In this document: positions 34,701 through 44,785 of the stretch, piece after piece | Layout of the letters: every line of letters begins with the position of its first letter | Numbering within the stretch: the stretch's first letter is position 1 | Assembly (NCBI GenBank): GCA_014529385.2 | Contig: CM043961.1 | Coordinates: forward strand, 14,458,978 to 14,522,977 | DNA from: Adiantum capillus-veneris | Taxonomy: Eukaryota > Streptophyta > Polypodiopsida > Polypodiales > Pteridaceae | Length of the DNA: 64,000 nucleotides | Reading direction: 5' to 3' | Program-made: the position numbers and the translations under genes | Notes under the pieces: model-generated | What the model saw: the letters and a program-made list of their open reading frames with translations, nothing else | Database searches by the model: none | Told to the model about the DNA's origin: nothing

Positions 34701-34768
34701 TGGCCAGAGTGTAGATCCGTCAACACCTCAGTGTGGAGGTCGTATGTCCAATGATCATTAATGAACAA
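31703..34768 (-). CDS. Gag polyprotein with four zinc knuckles
   Basis: A 1,021-residue ORF. The listed first codon is TTG; the frame is open some way upstream, so the true start is probably via 35277. A Pro-rich region (about 95-240) precedes a retrotransposon Gag core (about 265-440: AKLTQKFNGDEDARKHIEVF, LTLSGKAGDWYRTL, LKEYIREG, RFIRGLRNEGIYNGL). Four CCHC knuckles follow: C506/C509/H513/C518, C529/C532/H537/C542, C681/C684/H688/C693 and C719/C722/H726/C731. Only the second has canonical CX2CX4HX4C spacing; the others are CX2CX3HX4C. The C-terminus is Lys/Asp-rich. It ends in a TGA, after which the same frame runs on into the protease. Confidence 0.9.
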   Translation of the reverse strand: MFINDHWTYDLHTEVLTDLHSGHAYHVGWIEIVQSTSSATSIEDQQKMICNVIHGIIQSERQNRGVNILSTGPMRFLDTSKAQQPTLSQMETPLMSPMDPSYVISPGVSMQSEPPSENFSFPNLAQPSIKENPVLTPGISLTENVPMTSTVSVVPLPSVVVPNMGPRPYVPLAPYAHMAPTPPIVPLAYAPRVPLPSSYPSGPMPGYVPYPASSTHMPRPVPVPLPHMIPRVPPPALPPHIGDLAAFAQTIGRSIAENMLHASDREPRSKAVQIAKLTQKFNGDEDARKHIEVFEQVCDSLGERNELHKCNALSLTLSGKAGDWYRTLRVDEKTIYPTLRRLFLKEYIREGVLWGVASQLQKAERKEGESVRDFISRLKHLNSRCPVNERFNNNQLLDRFIRGLRNEGIYNGLVIRGITTWEDVTANAIQLEDNLMIAGMRVSTDTRSTSSQAIEYEPMTAKPIANEPKAFETFLTDLTKAIQESLKDNRPPQNSHMYPRREQQWCSICLGPHSTSECPTFRLKFNGTCNACGRYGHQAKDCLMIKRMMANRPLVAWTDAPRAPVLMPTPPVEQLPQHMVPRSQNVVQATPLPPPVLGPQPPHPRVALMNQVGCEPSNAYADGCEEEIDTSIAYGLDTLEECPIYYMEDCWGQVKPVYQAAALASRGQNINTQARRPPLQCYECGGPHRVAECPIRLQKNAAQMQMNQGSKFAMPILTCNRCGIDHLIAQCPYNPNAPKITPLNLVEIATVTSPIPPVAPAYAITRSMLQGPGHILEERDTASVIQEKKKKTRRKKSQNMENSKPSSKTNIGTGDDPVYMNDLEDDSDSVDTMETRTNTTKGKTDKENRNMGPNENRIRENHKEPLKTPQVFPNPIQDPQDKPQGQKGKNRKKKIGTYPNPVDEIKQVKHLRGLVEETQRKLEPEPMHVKIHDTVFPTQVHPPHMNHRPLAISSIIQEGSEDGTSESEHTPFLLERMFNEGIPDPIEEYEIPSSPVPSQGRTPCKTPMNVAKLVDFMSSEV

Positions 34769-34983
34769 TCCTTCTAGAGTCGACGTGTTAACGGTTTCTT
34801 GTGAGGTAGAAGCAATGTTGCTCCCCGTGGTTTTACTGAAGGAGGCAGCTCAATAGGGCCTTCTTGGTAAGAAGTTGGTAGGATATCCACATGGACACTC
34901 TTTGGGGGTGTGGGGTCCACGTGCGATGTGAAAGGAGATTCCACTTCCCCACCCCCTTCGCGTGCTTCATCTGCATCAGGTTC

Positions 34984-35277
34984 CTAGCGAGTAGCTCTAC
35001 CTAATGTTTCCATGAAACGGCTAAACATACTAGTCCTAGGCTGTGGAGCTTCGGGAGGTGCATGGCCTTCTCTCTCAGTGTTTTGGGTAGGGTATGCTTC
35101 CATGATTTCTGAGTCGGAGGAGGAATCACTAGCGGCTATTTTAGGGTCGTGGGTGGTGCTACCTTGTGTCCCCGCTGAGGGTCTAGAGCTTATCGTGGAT
35201 GGGTAATGGGTGTCCGTATGAACAGAGGCACCCTCAATATGCTCGTGTTCTAGCACCCGCCCAGAGCGTAAGTGCAT
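34984..35277 (-). CDS. Gag N-terminal segment (MHLRSGR start)
   Basis: 97 codons from an ATG at 35277, beginning MHLRSGRVLEHEH and ending LGRATR before a TAG. The frame continues past the TAG (EPDADEAREGGGEVE...) for about 70 codons. The main Gag frame (34768-31703) lies in another phase, so one frameshift or an intron separates them. The start motif matches the Gag-like ORF at 1011. It probably forms the true Gag N-terminus. Confidence 0.6.
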   Translation of the reverse strand: MHLRSGRVLEHEHIEGASVHTDTHYPSTISSRPSAGTQGSTTHDPKIAASDSSSDSEIMEAYPTQNTEREGHAPPEAPQPRTSMFSRFMETLGRATR

Positions 35278-35652
35278 GTGCTTTTGATACCCTAAGGTGT
35301 CAAAAAGCTGCTCTAGGAGGCCTTGTGACTAGTTTTTAGCGTGTTTTTTGTTTGTTTTTTTTGCTAGATTTTTTAGAGCGTGTCGTGGAATGGGCCGTGT
35401 GATAGCTCGAAACGAGCGTATCGGTCAGAGGGTCGTGCCGTGCTTTACAGCCCTCCGTTTGGTCACTCTATGCTCTCGGAATCCCTAAAACTGTCAATTT
35501 CCAGTAGGGAACTAGGCCCAAACTAGAAAGTCTAAGGGTGCAAGTGGGAAGAGAAAGGAGGAGAGTGGAGGACTTGTCCCACATGCTCTCATTCTCTCTT
35601 GAGGGAGTAGGCTATATATATAAGAGTGAGTCTATTATATATCATAAGACTG

Positions 35653-35701
35653 AGGCCTGAGGTCTGGGCCTGGGCCTGGGCCTGGGCTTGGGCCTGGGAA
35701 A
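35653..35701 (+). repeat. GGGCCT hexamer repeat
   Basis: Consecutive GGGCCT/GGGCTT units lie in the leader of the 8.9-kb element. Runs of GGG at regular spacing could fold as a G-quadruplex in the plus-strand orientation. Confidence 0.8.
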
Positions 35702-35794
35702 CCGATCCCGATCTATCTTTTATACAAACCAACCCGTCCGTTTTAAGAGTCACGTTTTTTATTTTCTAAAAATTTAGCCGCTCGCTCGCGTTTT

Positions 35795-36135
35795 TGATTT
35801 CCGAATTTTTTTTATTTATTTTTTTTCAATTTTTTTTTTTTATTTTTTTTTTTGGAGAAAAAATAAAAAACATTTTTTTTCTTTTTTGTGCAGAAAATAC
35901 AGAAATTGAAAACGCAGGTATGCAAAAAATGCAGAAATTGCAGAAAATTGCAGAAAAAACGCAGAAATTGCAAAAAATAAAGAAATTGCAGAAAATTAAA
36001 AAAACGCAGAAATGCAGAAAATTGCAGAGATTGAAAACGCCGAACTTGAAAATGCAGAAATTGCGGAAATTGAAAAAACGCAGACAAAAGCAGAAATTGA
36101 AACTTGACAGCAATTGCAGAAAACGCAAAAAACAG
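35795..36135. repeat. poly-T block and GCAGAAATTG-type repeats in the leader
   Basis: T-rich DNA (35,806-35,885) is followed by about 20 variants of GCAGAAATT/GCAGAAAATT to 36,130. Lys/Gln-rich or Phe/Cys-rich ORFs across it are artefacts of the repeat. It sits just inside the primer site, as the palindrome array does in the element at 1-2.7 kb. Confidence 0.85.
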
Positions 36136-36227
36136 AAATCTCCACACACTCCTTCCCTGCCTTTCCTATGATAGAAATTGCACCACAAGGAAGCGTAAAG
36201 TGCTAACCGAGCTTAGTGTAGGGCATA

Positions 36228-36245
36228 TCCCCGGCAGCGGCGCCA
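36228..36245 (-). other. primer-binding site, tRNA-Asp type
   Basis: On the minus strand TGGCGCCGCTGCCGGGGA matches the complement of the plant tRNA-Asp(GUC) 3' end with one difference. It lies four bases from the LTR. Confidence 0.9.
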
Positions 36246-36249
36246 AAAA

Positions 36250-36498
36250 TGTGCGCTCCTTGCCGCACTGTCGAAGCAAGGGACTTGCCAATACACCGTG
36301 TGCGAGCCACAAACGGCTCCAAGCACACAACAAGCCTAAACTAGCAAGCTCAAGAAAACAAAGGGTGTGTCACTCACCGCTCTACGCTCGCCTTCGTGGT
36401 GGATTCCTCGCCGCGATGAAGAAGAAGCTGCAGTCGTGCCCGCTCAATCGTTTCGCCGCCGTCGTGCCTTCGTAATGCTCGATCGCACACACACTCTC

Positions 36499-36531
<33 letters not shown>

Positions 36532-36824
36532 AGGAGGTGAAGAAGAAGAAGATGGAGATGGAGCAAGAGCACTCTTCAATTGCACAAATGAGAGAATGAG
36601 TAAAAATTAGGTTTAGTTGGCTTTTATAGGAGCTCACCCCATTCACACTTGGGCGCCCATGCTTAGCCAACTAACCCCTTGAATGTCCAAGTTAAAGTGC
36701 GCCTCTCATCGACGATCACTCTACCTTTCCCTATTGGTCCGACAAGCCCGGTACCTGACTCTATCGAATACATAATACACGTCCGTCGTAGGTGATGGGT
36801 GTCCGTGTGCCGTGAGGGTTAACA
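36250..36824 (-). repeat. 5' LTR of the 8.9-kb element
   Basis: 575 bp with the same ends as 27925-28502. It is separated by AAAA from the primer-binding site on its left. Confidence 0.95.
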
Positions 36825-36933
36825 CCTACTGTCTGCCCGTCACCCGTGGCTTAGAAGTGGAATGAACTCGCATTAGAGGTTCGCCTCCCATCCCAAGAAT
36901 ATGCTCGTGGCCCCAAAGCTTATAGCCCTGTCA

Positions 36934-37720
36934 CCCTCTCCATCTCGTTCCCTCTCCATCTCCCTCTTTCCCTCCCTATCTCCCTCAGTTGCGAGTAAAA
37001 AAAGTGAGCGCTAGTGAGGGAGATAGGGAGGGAAAGAGGGAGATGGAGAGGGAACAAGATGGAGAGGGTGAGAGAGCATATGTTCAAAGGCTAATGATAA
37101 TAACAAAAAAAACTAAAAAAGTCAAAAAAAAAACACACACACCATGCCTTTATATAGCTGCCTTCCACCCTCCCTCTCCATTTCTAAAAGCATCAATGAG
37201 CGCTAGCGCTTGATTTTTTAGTTTAAAAGCTCCTCTCCCCTCATCTCTCATGTGCAGATTCAAAAATGCCTCTCCCCTCATCTCTCTTAAGTGCTAGCGC
37301 TTCGTTTTTTGTTGAGAAAGCTACTCTCCAACCTCTCTCTGGCAATGAGCACTAGTGCTAGCGTTTTTTTAAAATCTCTCTCACTATCTCTCTCTATTTC
37401 TCTCTCATGCACAATCCAATCTGAGTGCTAGCGCTCACTGGCTTTACTCGCAAGAAAGGTAGATAGGGAGAGAAAGAAGGAGATGGAGAGGGTGAGAGAG
37501 CATACCTTCAAAGGCTTAATGATCCCCCCTCTCCCCTAATCTCTCTTAAGCACTACCGCTTGGCGGTTGTTTTTAAAAAGCTACTCTCCAAACCTCTCTT
37601 TGCCAAAGAGCACTAGCGCTTGCCTTTTTTGAAGCAATCACTCTCTCTCCCTCCCTCCATCTCGCTCTCTCTCTCACTTGGTTTTGTTGCAAGTGAGTGC
37701 TAGTGCTCAAATTGAAAGAG
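36934..37720. repeat. hairpin and AGCGCT-palindrome array, left arm
   Basis: 36934-36987 and 37015-37068 are inverted 54-bp arms with one mismatch around a 27-bp loop, made of CCCTCTCCATCTC-type pyrimidine tract against its purine complement. GAGCGCTAGCGCTC-like palindromes recur near 37003, 37198, 37290, 37347, 37423, 37549, 37608 and 37695. Larger units repeat: AGAGAGCATA(T/C)...TTCAAAGGCT near 37,063 and 37,490, and CTACTCTCCAA...CCTCTCT near 37,320 and 37,590. It is non-coding. The same array lies inverted at 60,640-61,421. Confidence 0.85.
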
Positions 37721-38064
37721 ACCGAGATGGAGGGAGGGTGAGAGAGAGGGAGAGACAGTGATAACTAATAAGCTTGAAATATATTCCAATTTCCTACAGC
37801 TCATCTCAACACTGCCTACTCCTCCTCGTTCCTCTACAAACTATGGCACCCTTGTTAGTTCCTGCTTTAGTGTTGCTCCCCGCCGAGATGCGTTTAGTAT
37901 GGAGCCTGATTTACCCCTTGTAATTTTTTGTATTAAAAACGCACATTTGTAAGGCCCCTGTTATGAGGAGAAGCCATTGTCTATGAACAAAAATCACTCG
38001 CCGGCAACCAAAATTTTCACGGTCAGGATATTATGGCCGAAAAGTGGTCAAAAAACGGCCGATC

Positions 38065-38168
38065 ATTTGGCTAGTGGCCGGTAGTCAATAGCCGGTGGCC
38101 GGTGGCTGAAAGTCAATGATCGGTGGTCAAAAGTCAATGGCTGGTGGTCAAAAGTCAATGACCAGTGG
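38065..38168. repeat. VNTR of GGTGGTCAAAAGTCAATG units, left arm
   Basis: About five imperfect units of 18-20 bases (GGTGGTCAAAAGTCAATGGC and variants, CCGGTGGCCGGTGG). The inverted counterpart at about 60,168-60,300 has a different set of unit variants. Confidence 0.8.
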
Positions 38169-38255
38169 ACGAATTCAAAGGCGAACTTGTCTTCTCAAGG
38201 GCGGACACACATGGGCACATTGGAGAGTCCATGTCGGACTTGTCAACACAAGGGA

Positions 38256-38834
38256 GACTATTGGCAAGAACTACCAACGCTGGAAGATGCAGATTGAAGA
38301 CCATCTCTACTAGAAGGACCTTTATTTTCCACTAGGCGGTCTTGCAAAGTAGCCTGCAACAATGGCAAATGAAGCATGGATTGTCCTTGATCTAAAGGCA
38401 TTAGAAACAATCCCACTAAGCTTGGCGTCAATGGTGGCCTTCAATGTTTTGGAGATGAAGACCATGGAGGACTTGATGAAGTCACTTTGATGGCCTCTAC
38501 AAGAAACCATCGATGTCCAATAAGGTATTTCGCATGAATCGCTTGTTCAATCTAAAGATGGGAGAGAATGGTTCAGTTGCAGAACACCTAAATGAATTTA
38601 ACACCAATATCAGTCAACATCAATTGGTGAAATCAATCTTGATGATGAAGTGCGAGCTCTCCGTATACTATCGTCTCTACCGGATAGTTGGGACAGCCTT
38701 GTGATGGCTGTAAGTAACTCTATCTCTGGTACAAATACTCTTAAGTTTGATGATGTTGTGGGTGTTCTCCTAAGCCAAGAAATGCAAAGGAGAAGCACAG
38801 GTAAATCATCAAGTGCTACGCTGTTAGTGGAAAC
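38256..38834 (+). pseudogene. copia-B gag, left arm
   Basis: The plus strand encodes a copia Gag in pieces: KNYQRWKMQIEDHLY, stop, KDLYFPLGGLAK, MANEAWIVLDLKALETIPLS, then after frameshifts DDEVRALRILSSLPDSWDSL, VMAVSNSISGTNTLKFDDVV, LLSQEMQRRSTGKSSSATLL. It starts abruptly at about 38,256, because the LTR and Gag start seen at 59,607-60,070 in the right arm are deleted here. The hAT element interrupts it at 38,834, and it continues at 45,989. Confidence 0.85.
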
Positions 38835-39754
38835 CTATGTTGCATTATTCGTTATTCGAGAGACGTATAATACGCGAATAATGGGCGTATTATTCGTTTA
38901 TCTAAATTATATGGTCGTATTATATGGTGCCACATCAGCATAAACGGCTAATCATATAACTTCTTAATTTTTCGATCGAAATTATTTTCAATCAAAAATT
39001 ATAACGATCGAATATGTTAGTATATATAGCAGCACGCGACAGGCCTCACACCAGCTTTCACAGTCAGTGTTTTCCAATAATTACATAAAAATTAATTTTA
39101 TGTAATTTAACGTTCGATTTTGATGTGTAAAGATTTTCTTTCACTTCAAAATGAATATAATGAAACAAAATTATATTTTTACGTTTTGTGTAGAGCTATT
39201 CACACTGCTATGCTCTCACTCGAGTAAAAATTTAGGAAAAACATGTCCTAAAATATTGATATTCTCTTATCTTTATTTGGACTGCAAAATCTATTGTACT
39301 GTGTGAGAGCATACACTGGCATGCTCGCATTGTAGATAGATAATCGCTTAAAAATCTATGGTAAAGCGTAAGAATTTTTTGTTCGCACTTTACATAGATA
39401 CGATAATTATCAAGTATTGTAAGTGATTATCGTTTTGACATTTAAAAATGTCACTTATAGCTCTTGTGTGTATAGCAATTTATAATGATAATCATTTTAA
39501 TACTTGATTTAATTGTAATTATTGATTATCGTAATGTGTTAAAGCTACAAGCTTGCACTTTAGACAAATCGATGCAATTTATATGTAATCCAATGGTATT
39601 GTTTTTTATTATTGTATTTTTGTTTAATCATTGTTTTTAATTATTTTAATTTCGTTCAATCATTGTTAGTTAAATTAATTTAATGTTTTAATTGATTTTG
39701 ATTATGAAAATGATCATTGACTTTGTTTTTACTAGAAAATTACTTTTGTGCATC

Positions 39755-41679
39755 ATGGTGAAAGGACAAGAGTGGAGTTATGTGCATGAGTTGAAAGCTG
39801 AGAGAAATACATCTCGACTGAAATGTAAATCTTGTGGCCACGAGTTAAGTGGTAATGCAACCAGAATTAAAGAGCATTTATTTAAAGTCCCTGGCAATGT
39901 TGAAAAGTGCGGGGTACCACCAAAAGATATTCATGAAAAATTTTCCATGTATTCTCGCAAATTAGAGTTGATTCTTGCAGCTAAACATAAAGGTGATGTT
40001 TCTAAAGATATTCATGCGAATATTAAACCATCTGTATGCAATGCGGCAACAGAAGAGGTGTGTACCACTCAAGTAAACGATCAAAGTTCTCAATTGAACC
40101 CTCTTCATGGACATGCTTCTACATCAGGAGGAGTTCCTAGCACAAGCAAATCTGGCAGAGCGTCATCCAATGGACAGACAATGCCTGAAGCATTAGGTAA
40201 ACAATGGTTGCTTGAGTTGCATTCAAAATGGACACAAGCATTTGTTGCGTGTGGCATATTGTTCAATGCTATGCGCAATCCAATATTTCAAGATGCTTTG
40301 ATGAGTACAGCCAAAAAAGGATTTGTGCTTCCTGACTATAACAAGATGCGAACTGAATATCTTGATAAAGTCAAAGACAGTACTAAATCCATTCTCAAAC
40401 GCACAGTTCTAGAGTTTGTTCCAGCATATGAATGCACCATAGCATTGGATGGATGGACTAACTGTCAGAAAAAACCTTTAATCAATGTAATGCTTCCTAG
40501 AGGGGCTATGTTCGTGGAAGCAATTGACAGCTCATTGAAAGAGAAGACTATCACCTACCTAGTAGGGGTGTATGAGCGTGCAATTGCAAAGGCAGGTGGA
40601 CCAAAGAATATGACTGCTATTGTCACAGATAATGCAGCCAACTACAAAGGAGCCGGAAGAGCTATTCAAGTCGTATCCAGAGATTTCTTGGGTACCATGT
40701 GTAGCTCACACTTTAAATTTTCTTTTAAAATATATTGGTAAAATGGCATGTGTGAAGCAAACTTTATTGGATGCAAATCATGTGGTGAAATTCATTAGAG
40801 AGCATTAATTTTCGTATGCTCTTTTTCAAACCAAGTCACCAAATAAAGCTTTGCAAATATTTTGCGCGACAAGGTTTGCTACGGCATACTATGTTCTTGC
40901 TGCTTTGCAAGAGTTGAAGCCTGCATTGATGGAAACCTTAGCAGACAGAAGATGGGATGGATGGCTCAACAAGTATCCAAATTATCAGGAAGCATGTGGT
41001 CGATGTGCGCAAATAGTAAACTTGCCAGTCTTTTGGCGTAATGTAGAAAGAATAGTAATTGTGTCAAAGCCATTTGTAGATCTTTTGAGAGCAGTTAACA
41101 CAGATTCTTTTATTTTTGGTCAGGTCTACTGGTATACGTCAGACGCTATTAGGATCCAATACAACAGTGTGCTCCCAACTCTTAGAGCACGAAGATGGAA
41201 AAACAGCTTTCCATCAGCGAGTAGATTATGCCACCATAACTGGTATGTTTCAGGATCTGTGGCATATAGATGCCATTGGCAAAAAAATTTTACCTTTATG
41301 GTGGAAGGAGTATGGTGGAGAGAAAGTGGAGTTGCAATACATTGCAGTTAGAGTTTTATCAGTAGCTGCATCAAGTGGAAGTTGTGAGAGAAACTGGTCA
41401 GCATTCGACTTTGTGCACACTAAAAAGCGAAATAGACTTCATACTAAACGGGTTGTTGATTTGGTGTATGTTTTTTGCAATATGAGAATTATTTATAAGC
41501 CTCAAAACATTGCAACTAGAGCCGCTCAAAAGCAATATGGAGTCTTCCAAACGCATGAAGCTATTTCTACAGAAGTTGATGATGATAATGATATGGAATG
41601 GGAGATAGTTTCAGAATGCTCACATATGGACGAAGTAGATGATATGGTTGCAGTTTTTGAACATGGAGATGATTTGTGA
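39755..41679 (+). pseudogene. hAT transposase
   Basis: The ATG at 39755 gives MVKGQEWSYVHEL and a BED-type finger (C24, C27, H41: LKCKSCGHEL..RIKEHL). A DUF659-like core follows (CTIALDGWTNCQKKPLINVM, AIDSSLKEKTITYLVGVY, AIVTDNAANYKGAGRAI). Near 40,690 the frame shifts to WVPCVAHTLNFLLKYIGKMA, then a TAA at 40,807 interrupts IREH/FSYALF; another frame change near 41,120 coincides with loss of a central segment. The C-terminus keeps the dimerisation region (IAVRVLSVAASSGSCERNWS, HTKKRNRL, RVVDLVYVFCNMRI) to a TGA at 41679. It cannot be functional as read. Introns cannot explain all the breaks. Confidence 0.9.
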
Positions 41680-41760
41680 GAGTACCATTGTAATACTTAC
41701 TCAACAAGTTTTTGTATATGATGAAAGAAAGTGTTATCTCGTTGTCGTTCACATCAAAAC

Positions 41761-41867
<107 letters not shown>

Positions 41868-42032
41868 ACGCACATATTCACTCACACTCAAATATAAACT
41901 TCCGATAATATCTTGTCGAATAAAAATTACATAAAGTCGATGTAGGTTTGAAATTACAACAAGGTTCTGGGAGATTACTCAATCGAAAAGAGTTTGATAT
42001 AATTTTGAGATTACAAAAAGCTTCTGAGTGAC

Positions 42033-42794
42033 TTATGAGTTTGATAGATTTGCTATAAGTTTGTCAATGGTAAAATCTGTAATTCCTAGCTCAGGGGATG
42101 GTTGAGAAATATCTTTATGTGAAGTGGTAGTATCATCTGGCAAAGGTCCATACAATGATTCATATCGTTGAAGCTTTGCTTGTGCATCACTTAACTCTAT
42201 TCCAAGCTCAAGAATACGGCCATGAAGCATGTCTGGTGTTTCTCCTTGGCTGGCAAGGTATTGTCCTTGGCTGGCTAATTCAATCAGTGTTTCTGACTCT
42301 TCAGGAAGTAAAACAATAGGACGCTTGCGAGGAGGAATTGGATTATTTGCATTGCGTGCTGCCACCTTTTTTGCAATGCGTCCACGTCCAACGCCAACGG
42401 TGCCTGGACAATCTGACCAATCCACTCTCTTCAGCAAAACATATCAAACATAGCATTGCTGGATAAAGTAAATTGCTACTTGGTTGTTGTTTGGTAGGCA
42501 TCTCTTTTGTCGTATAAACCTTTGCAACAATACACGTGCCAGTCCTTTATGTTGCAAATCAGATAGCTTTAACGGAGCTGTATCTTTTGCATTTCCACTT
42601 ATTTGAAATAGTTGATGGCGTACAAAGTGATTAGGAAAAATCTTTTTGCACTCTTTAAGGGTTAATGGTTCGCCCTGCAGCTCAGATTCATCTTCTTCGA
42701 TGTTGGCAATAGTAGAAAGATCTGCTTGTCCACATCTAACTTGTTCTTCTTTAAAAATTTCCTGAGCTTCAGCGTGGTTGAGTTCTTCTTCCAT
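42033..42794 (-). pseudogene. unknown protein encoded by the hAT element
   Basis: The ORFs 42794-42444 and 42437-42033 are in one frame, separated by a single TGA (QQCYV, stop, YVLLKRVDWSD). The 253-residue product has an acidic N-terminus (MEEELNHAEAQEIFKEEQ), a central block (LTLKECKKIFPNHFVRHQLF, LARVLLQRFIRQKRCL), a basic segment (GRGRIAKKVAARNANN, PPRKRP) that could bind DNA or act as a nuclear signal, and a Ser/Glu-rich tail. A splice-acceptor-like CTGATATGCAG sits two bases before the ATG, as also seen before the kinase-like gene. No family is recognised. Confidence 0.45.
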
Positions 42795-42960
42795 ATCTGC
42801 ATATCAGGTGAACATGTCATTACTTTTAAATACCCATTCAATTAATTTGACATTGGATAGTATATCGAATGACAAACATAGATATTTTGTTCAATTAAAC
42901 ATACAGTTAAATCTGACACCAAAAGTAAAACAATGATGAAATCATGAGACTGTGTTTTCA

Positions 42961-44364
42961 TTAATCATCAACTGGTCGTAAGCCAGATGTCATTACAATG
43001 TTGTAACCCACTCTATGGGCACCATTTAAACATAAGGAGAGATCAACAGCATTATTGGGGTTTTGGCGCTTGCCGGTTTCAAGATGAGCAAGTACATTAC
43101 TCAAAAAATGTCTCTTGCTTTGTTCTTGGGGCTCTGGTAAGCACTTCAAAATGAGTTTACATGTATGAAACATGGAATAAATATCCATAGCTTTGGTCCA
43201 GGAGGGAGGATTACTAGATATACATTCGGGGGCTGCCCATGGATAATCTCTCTCATATTGTTTTCTAGTTTCTATCTGCATATCTCGTAGAGGAGGAAAA
43301 CCGGCTGTCGTATTTGTTTTGGTGCATGAACCCCAATCCACAATGCCGGCGTAAACACCTTTTTCGCCAAAATGCAGCATCATATTCCGAGAGTGTAGAT
43401 CATTGTGGAGGTAGTTATGCGTATGTATATACTTCAAAGTTTGGAGGAGAGCATTGATGATCTGCAAAATATTCTCCGGGAATAGGTCTACTGTTCCTTC
43501 AGTGAGTACGTAATCGCGAATGATAGGTTGGCTGCCATGTGCAGTGCATTCTTTGATCCATTGCTCCACATGGCCGCCATTCCAAAATCGTGAAATGAGC
43601 ATTGGTCGCTCCACGTGGCGCACCATGGCAAGAGGGTAGATAATACCTCGATGTGAAATATCCAAAATTGTTGCCTCGTCTTTGACCTGTTGCTCCATGG
43701 TGGGACCATGTAAGTGTACTTTGAACACTTGTGCAGCATCCACTTGATCTTTGAAAGCGGGATGTGTGACACCCACACGCTTCACATGTGCCCATCTTCC
43801 CTCTCCCAGCTGTGGATCTTGGATATTGAAGACGGCTGTGTCGGGTAAAAGGTGTAAAATAGGTGGTAGCTGAGAGAGGTCTAATGTAGCAACAGATGAC
43901 GTTGCATGCTATGTTCTAAGAATGATTTCTGGTTCAACAGTAGCTTCAGAAGAGCTGGCTTACACTCTTGCACGCTTTGCTGCTCTTTCTAACTTTTCCT
44001 TGCTCTTGAACTTCGTGTAAAGCTATTGCACAAGATGTATGCAGTCAGCTATGTTTGGCAAGGAAGTAATTGCAGGATTCTTCAGCTCTTGAAAGGTTTT
44101 CATGATCCGTCCAATGGTTTTTTTGACCATGTTTACTAAAGCACCTGATGTCAGGAGGGCTATGTCAAAAATAGCTGGTGCAAACTCTACCTAGAGCTGC
44201 TCAAACACAGACTTGGTTAGAGTCTCTGTAAGCTGATAAAAATGCTCTGGAGCGACAGGGTTTAAACAACGCCTAATCTCTGCCTCTCACGTGTAATGGA
44301 AGTGTCTCACAATCACTTAGGAGACGAACTTTTGTTGATGTTTCGCTAGCTTCGTGTCTGCCAT
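42961..44364 (-). pseudogene. protein-kinase-like gene carried by the hAT element
   Basis: From an ATG at 44364 (MADTKLAKHQQKFVS) one frame of 468 codons runs to 42961 with six in-frame stops (TAA, TGA, TAG, TAG, TAA, TAG) and no frameshift. The last 320 codons form a kinase fold: Gly-rich loop LGEGRWAHVKRV, VFKV with the ATP-binding Lys, a helix-C Glu (KDEATIL), catalytic loop LHNDLHSRNMML (HND...N), DWG in place of DFG (GIVDWGSC), AAPE for APE, and MDIYSMF. The N-terminal part (FEQL..FAPAIFDIALLTSG, MKTFQELKNPAITSLPNIAD) is helical and unassigned. Key catalytic residues survive. CATACAG two bases before the ATG looks like a splice acceptor. The source host gene is unknown. Confidence 0.8.
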
Positions 44365-44785
44365 ATCTGTATGACAAAATTATAAATTAAGAATCTTACG
44401 AAAAGATTGTACACCATAGTAACATAGTTATTATATAATGAGTGTTAACCCTATATATATTAAATGATGATTCAAATTTATTAAACAATATTAAATTATT
44501 GCAAATTAACGAGAAAATCTTATGATTACAAAAAACATTGTGCGAATCGACCATGAAAATTAAATTAAAGAGAGAGAGAGAGAGAAACATGCCTGGAGTG
44601 TGAGATGCTCTCAGCTCAAGAACTGGACCCTGCTATGTTTAGAAGTGTGAGATGATGAAAGAAATTACATCTAACGGGTTGGAAAATCGTACATGTGAAC
44701 AACTCAGCTAGTGTGAGATATTCTCAGCACAAATCGTGGATGCTGTTGTAAAATAGATTGATAGTTTATATCAATCTAATCCTTG

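Larger units (their letters stand above)
27925..36824 (-). mobile_element. 8.9-kb gypsy-type LTR retrotransposon with gag and protease only
   Basis: The LTRs 27925-28502 and 36250-36824 run TG...CA on the plus strand and differ by about five substitutions, one 1-bp indel and microsatellite length. The target duplication is CCTAC (27920-27924 and 36825-36829); the right arm carries the empty site at 61519-61523. Coding is on the minus strand: a tRNA-Asp primer site at 36228-36245, Gag from 35277, protease to 30128. A polypurine tract (complement of CCCCCCTT, about 28506-28513) abuts the 3' LTR. No reverse transcriptase, RNase H or integrase lies in the 1.6 kb after the protease, so it would depend on a partner element. 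It is one of the youngest insertions in the window by LTR identity. Confidence 0.95.

Noticed and set aside
35812-36188. Phe/Cys-rich and Lys/Gln-rich ORFs
   Set aside because: They are read-throughs of the GCAGAAATTG repeat block in the leader of the 8.9-kb element.
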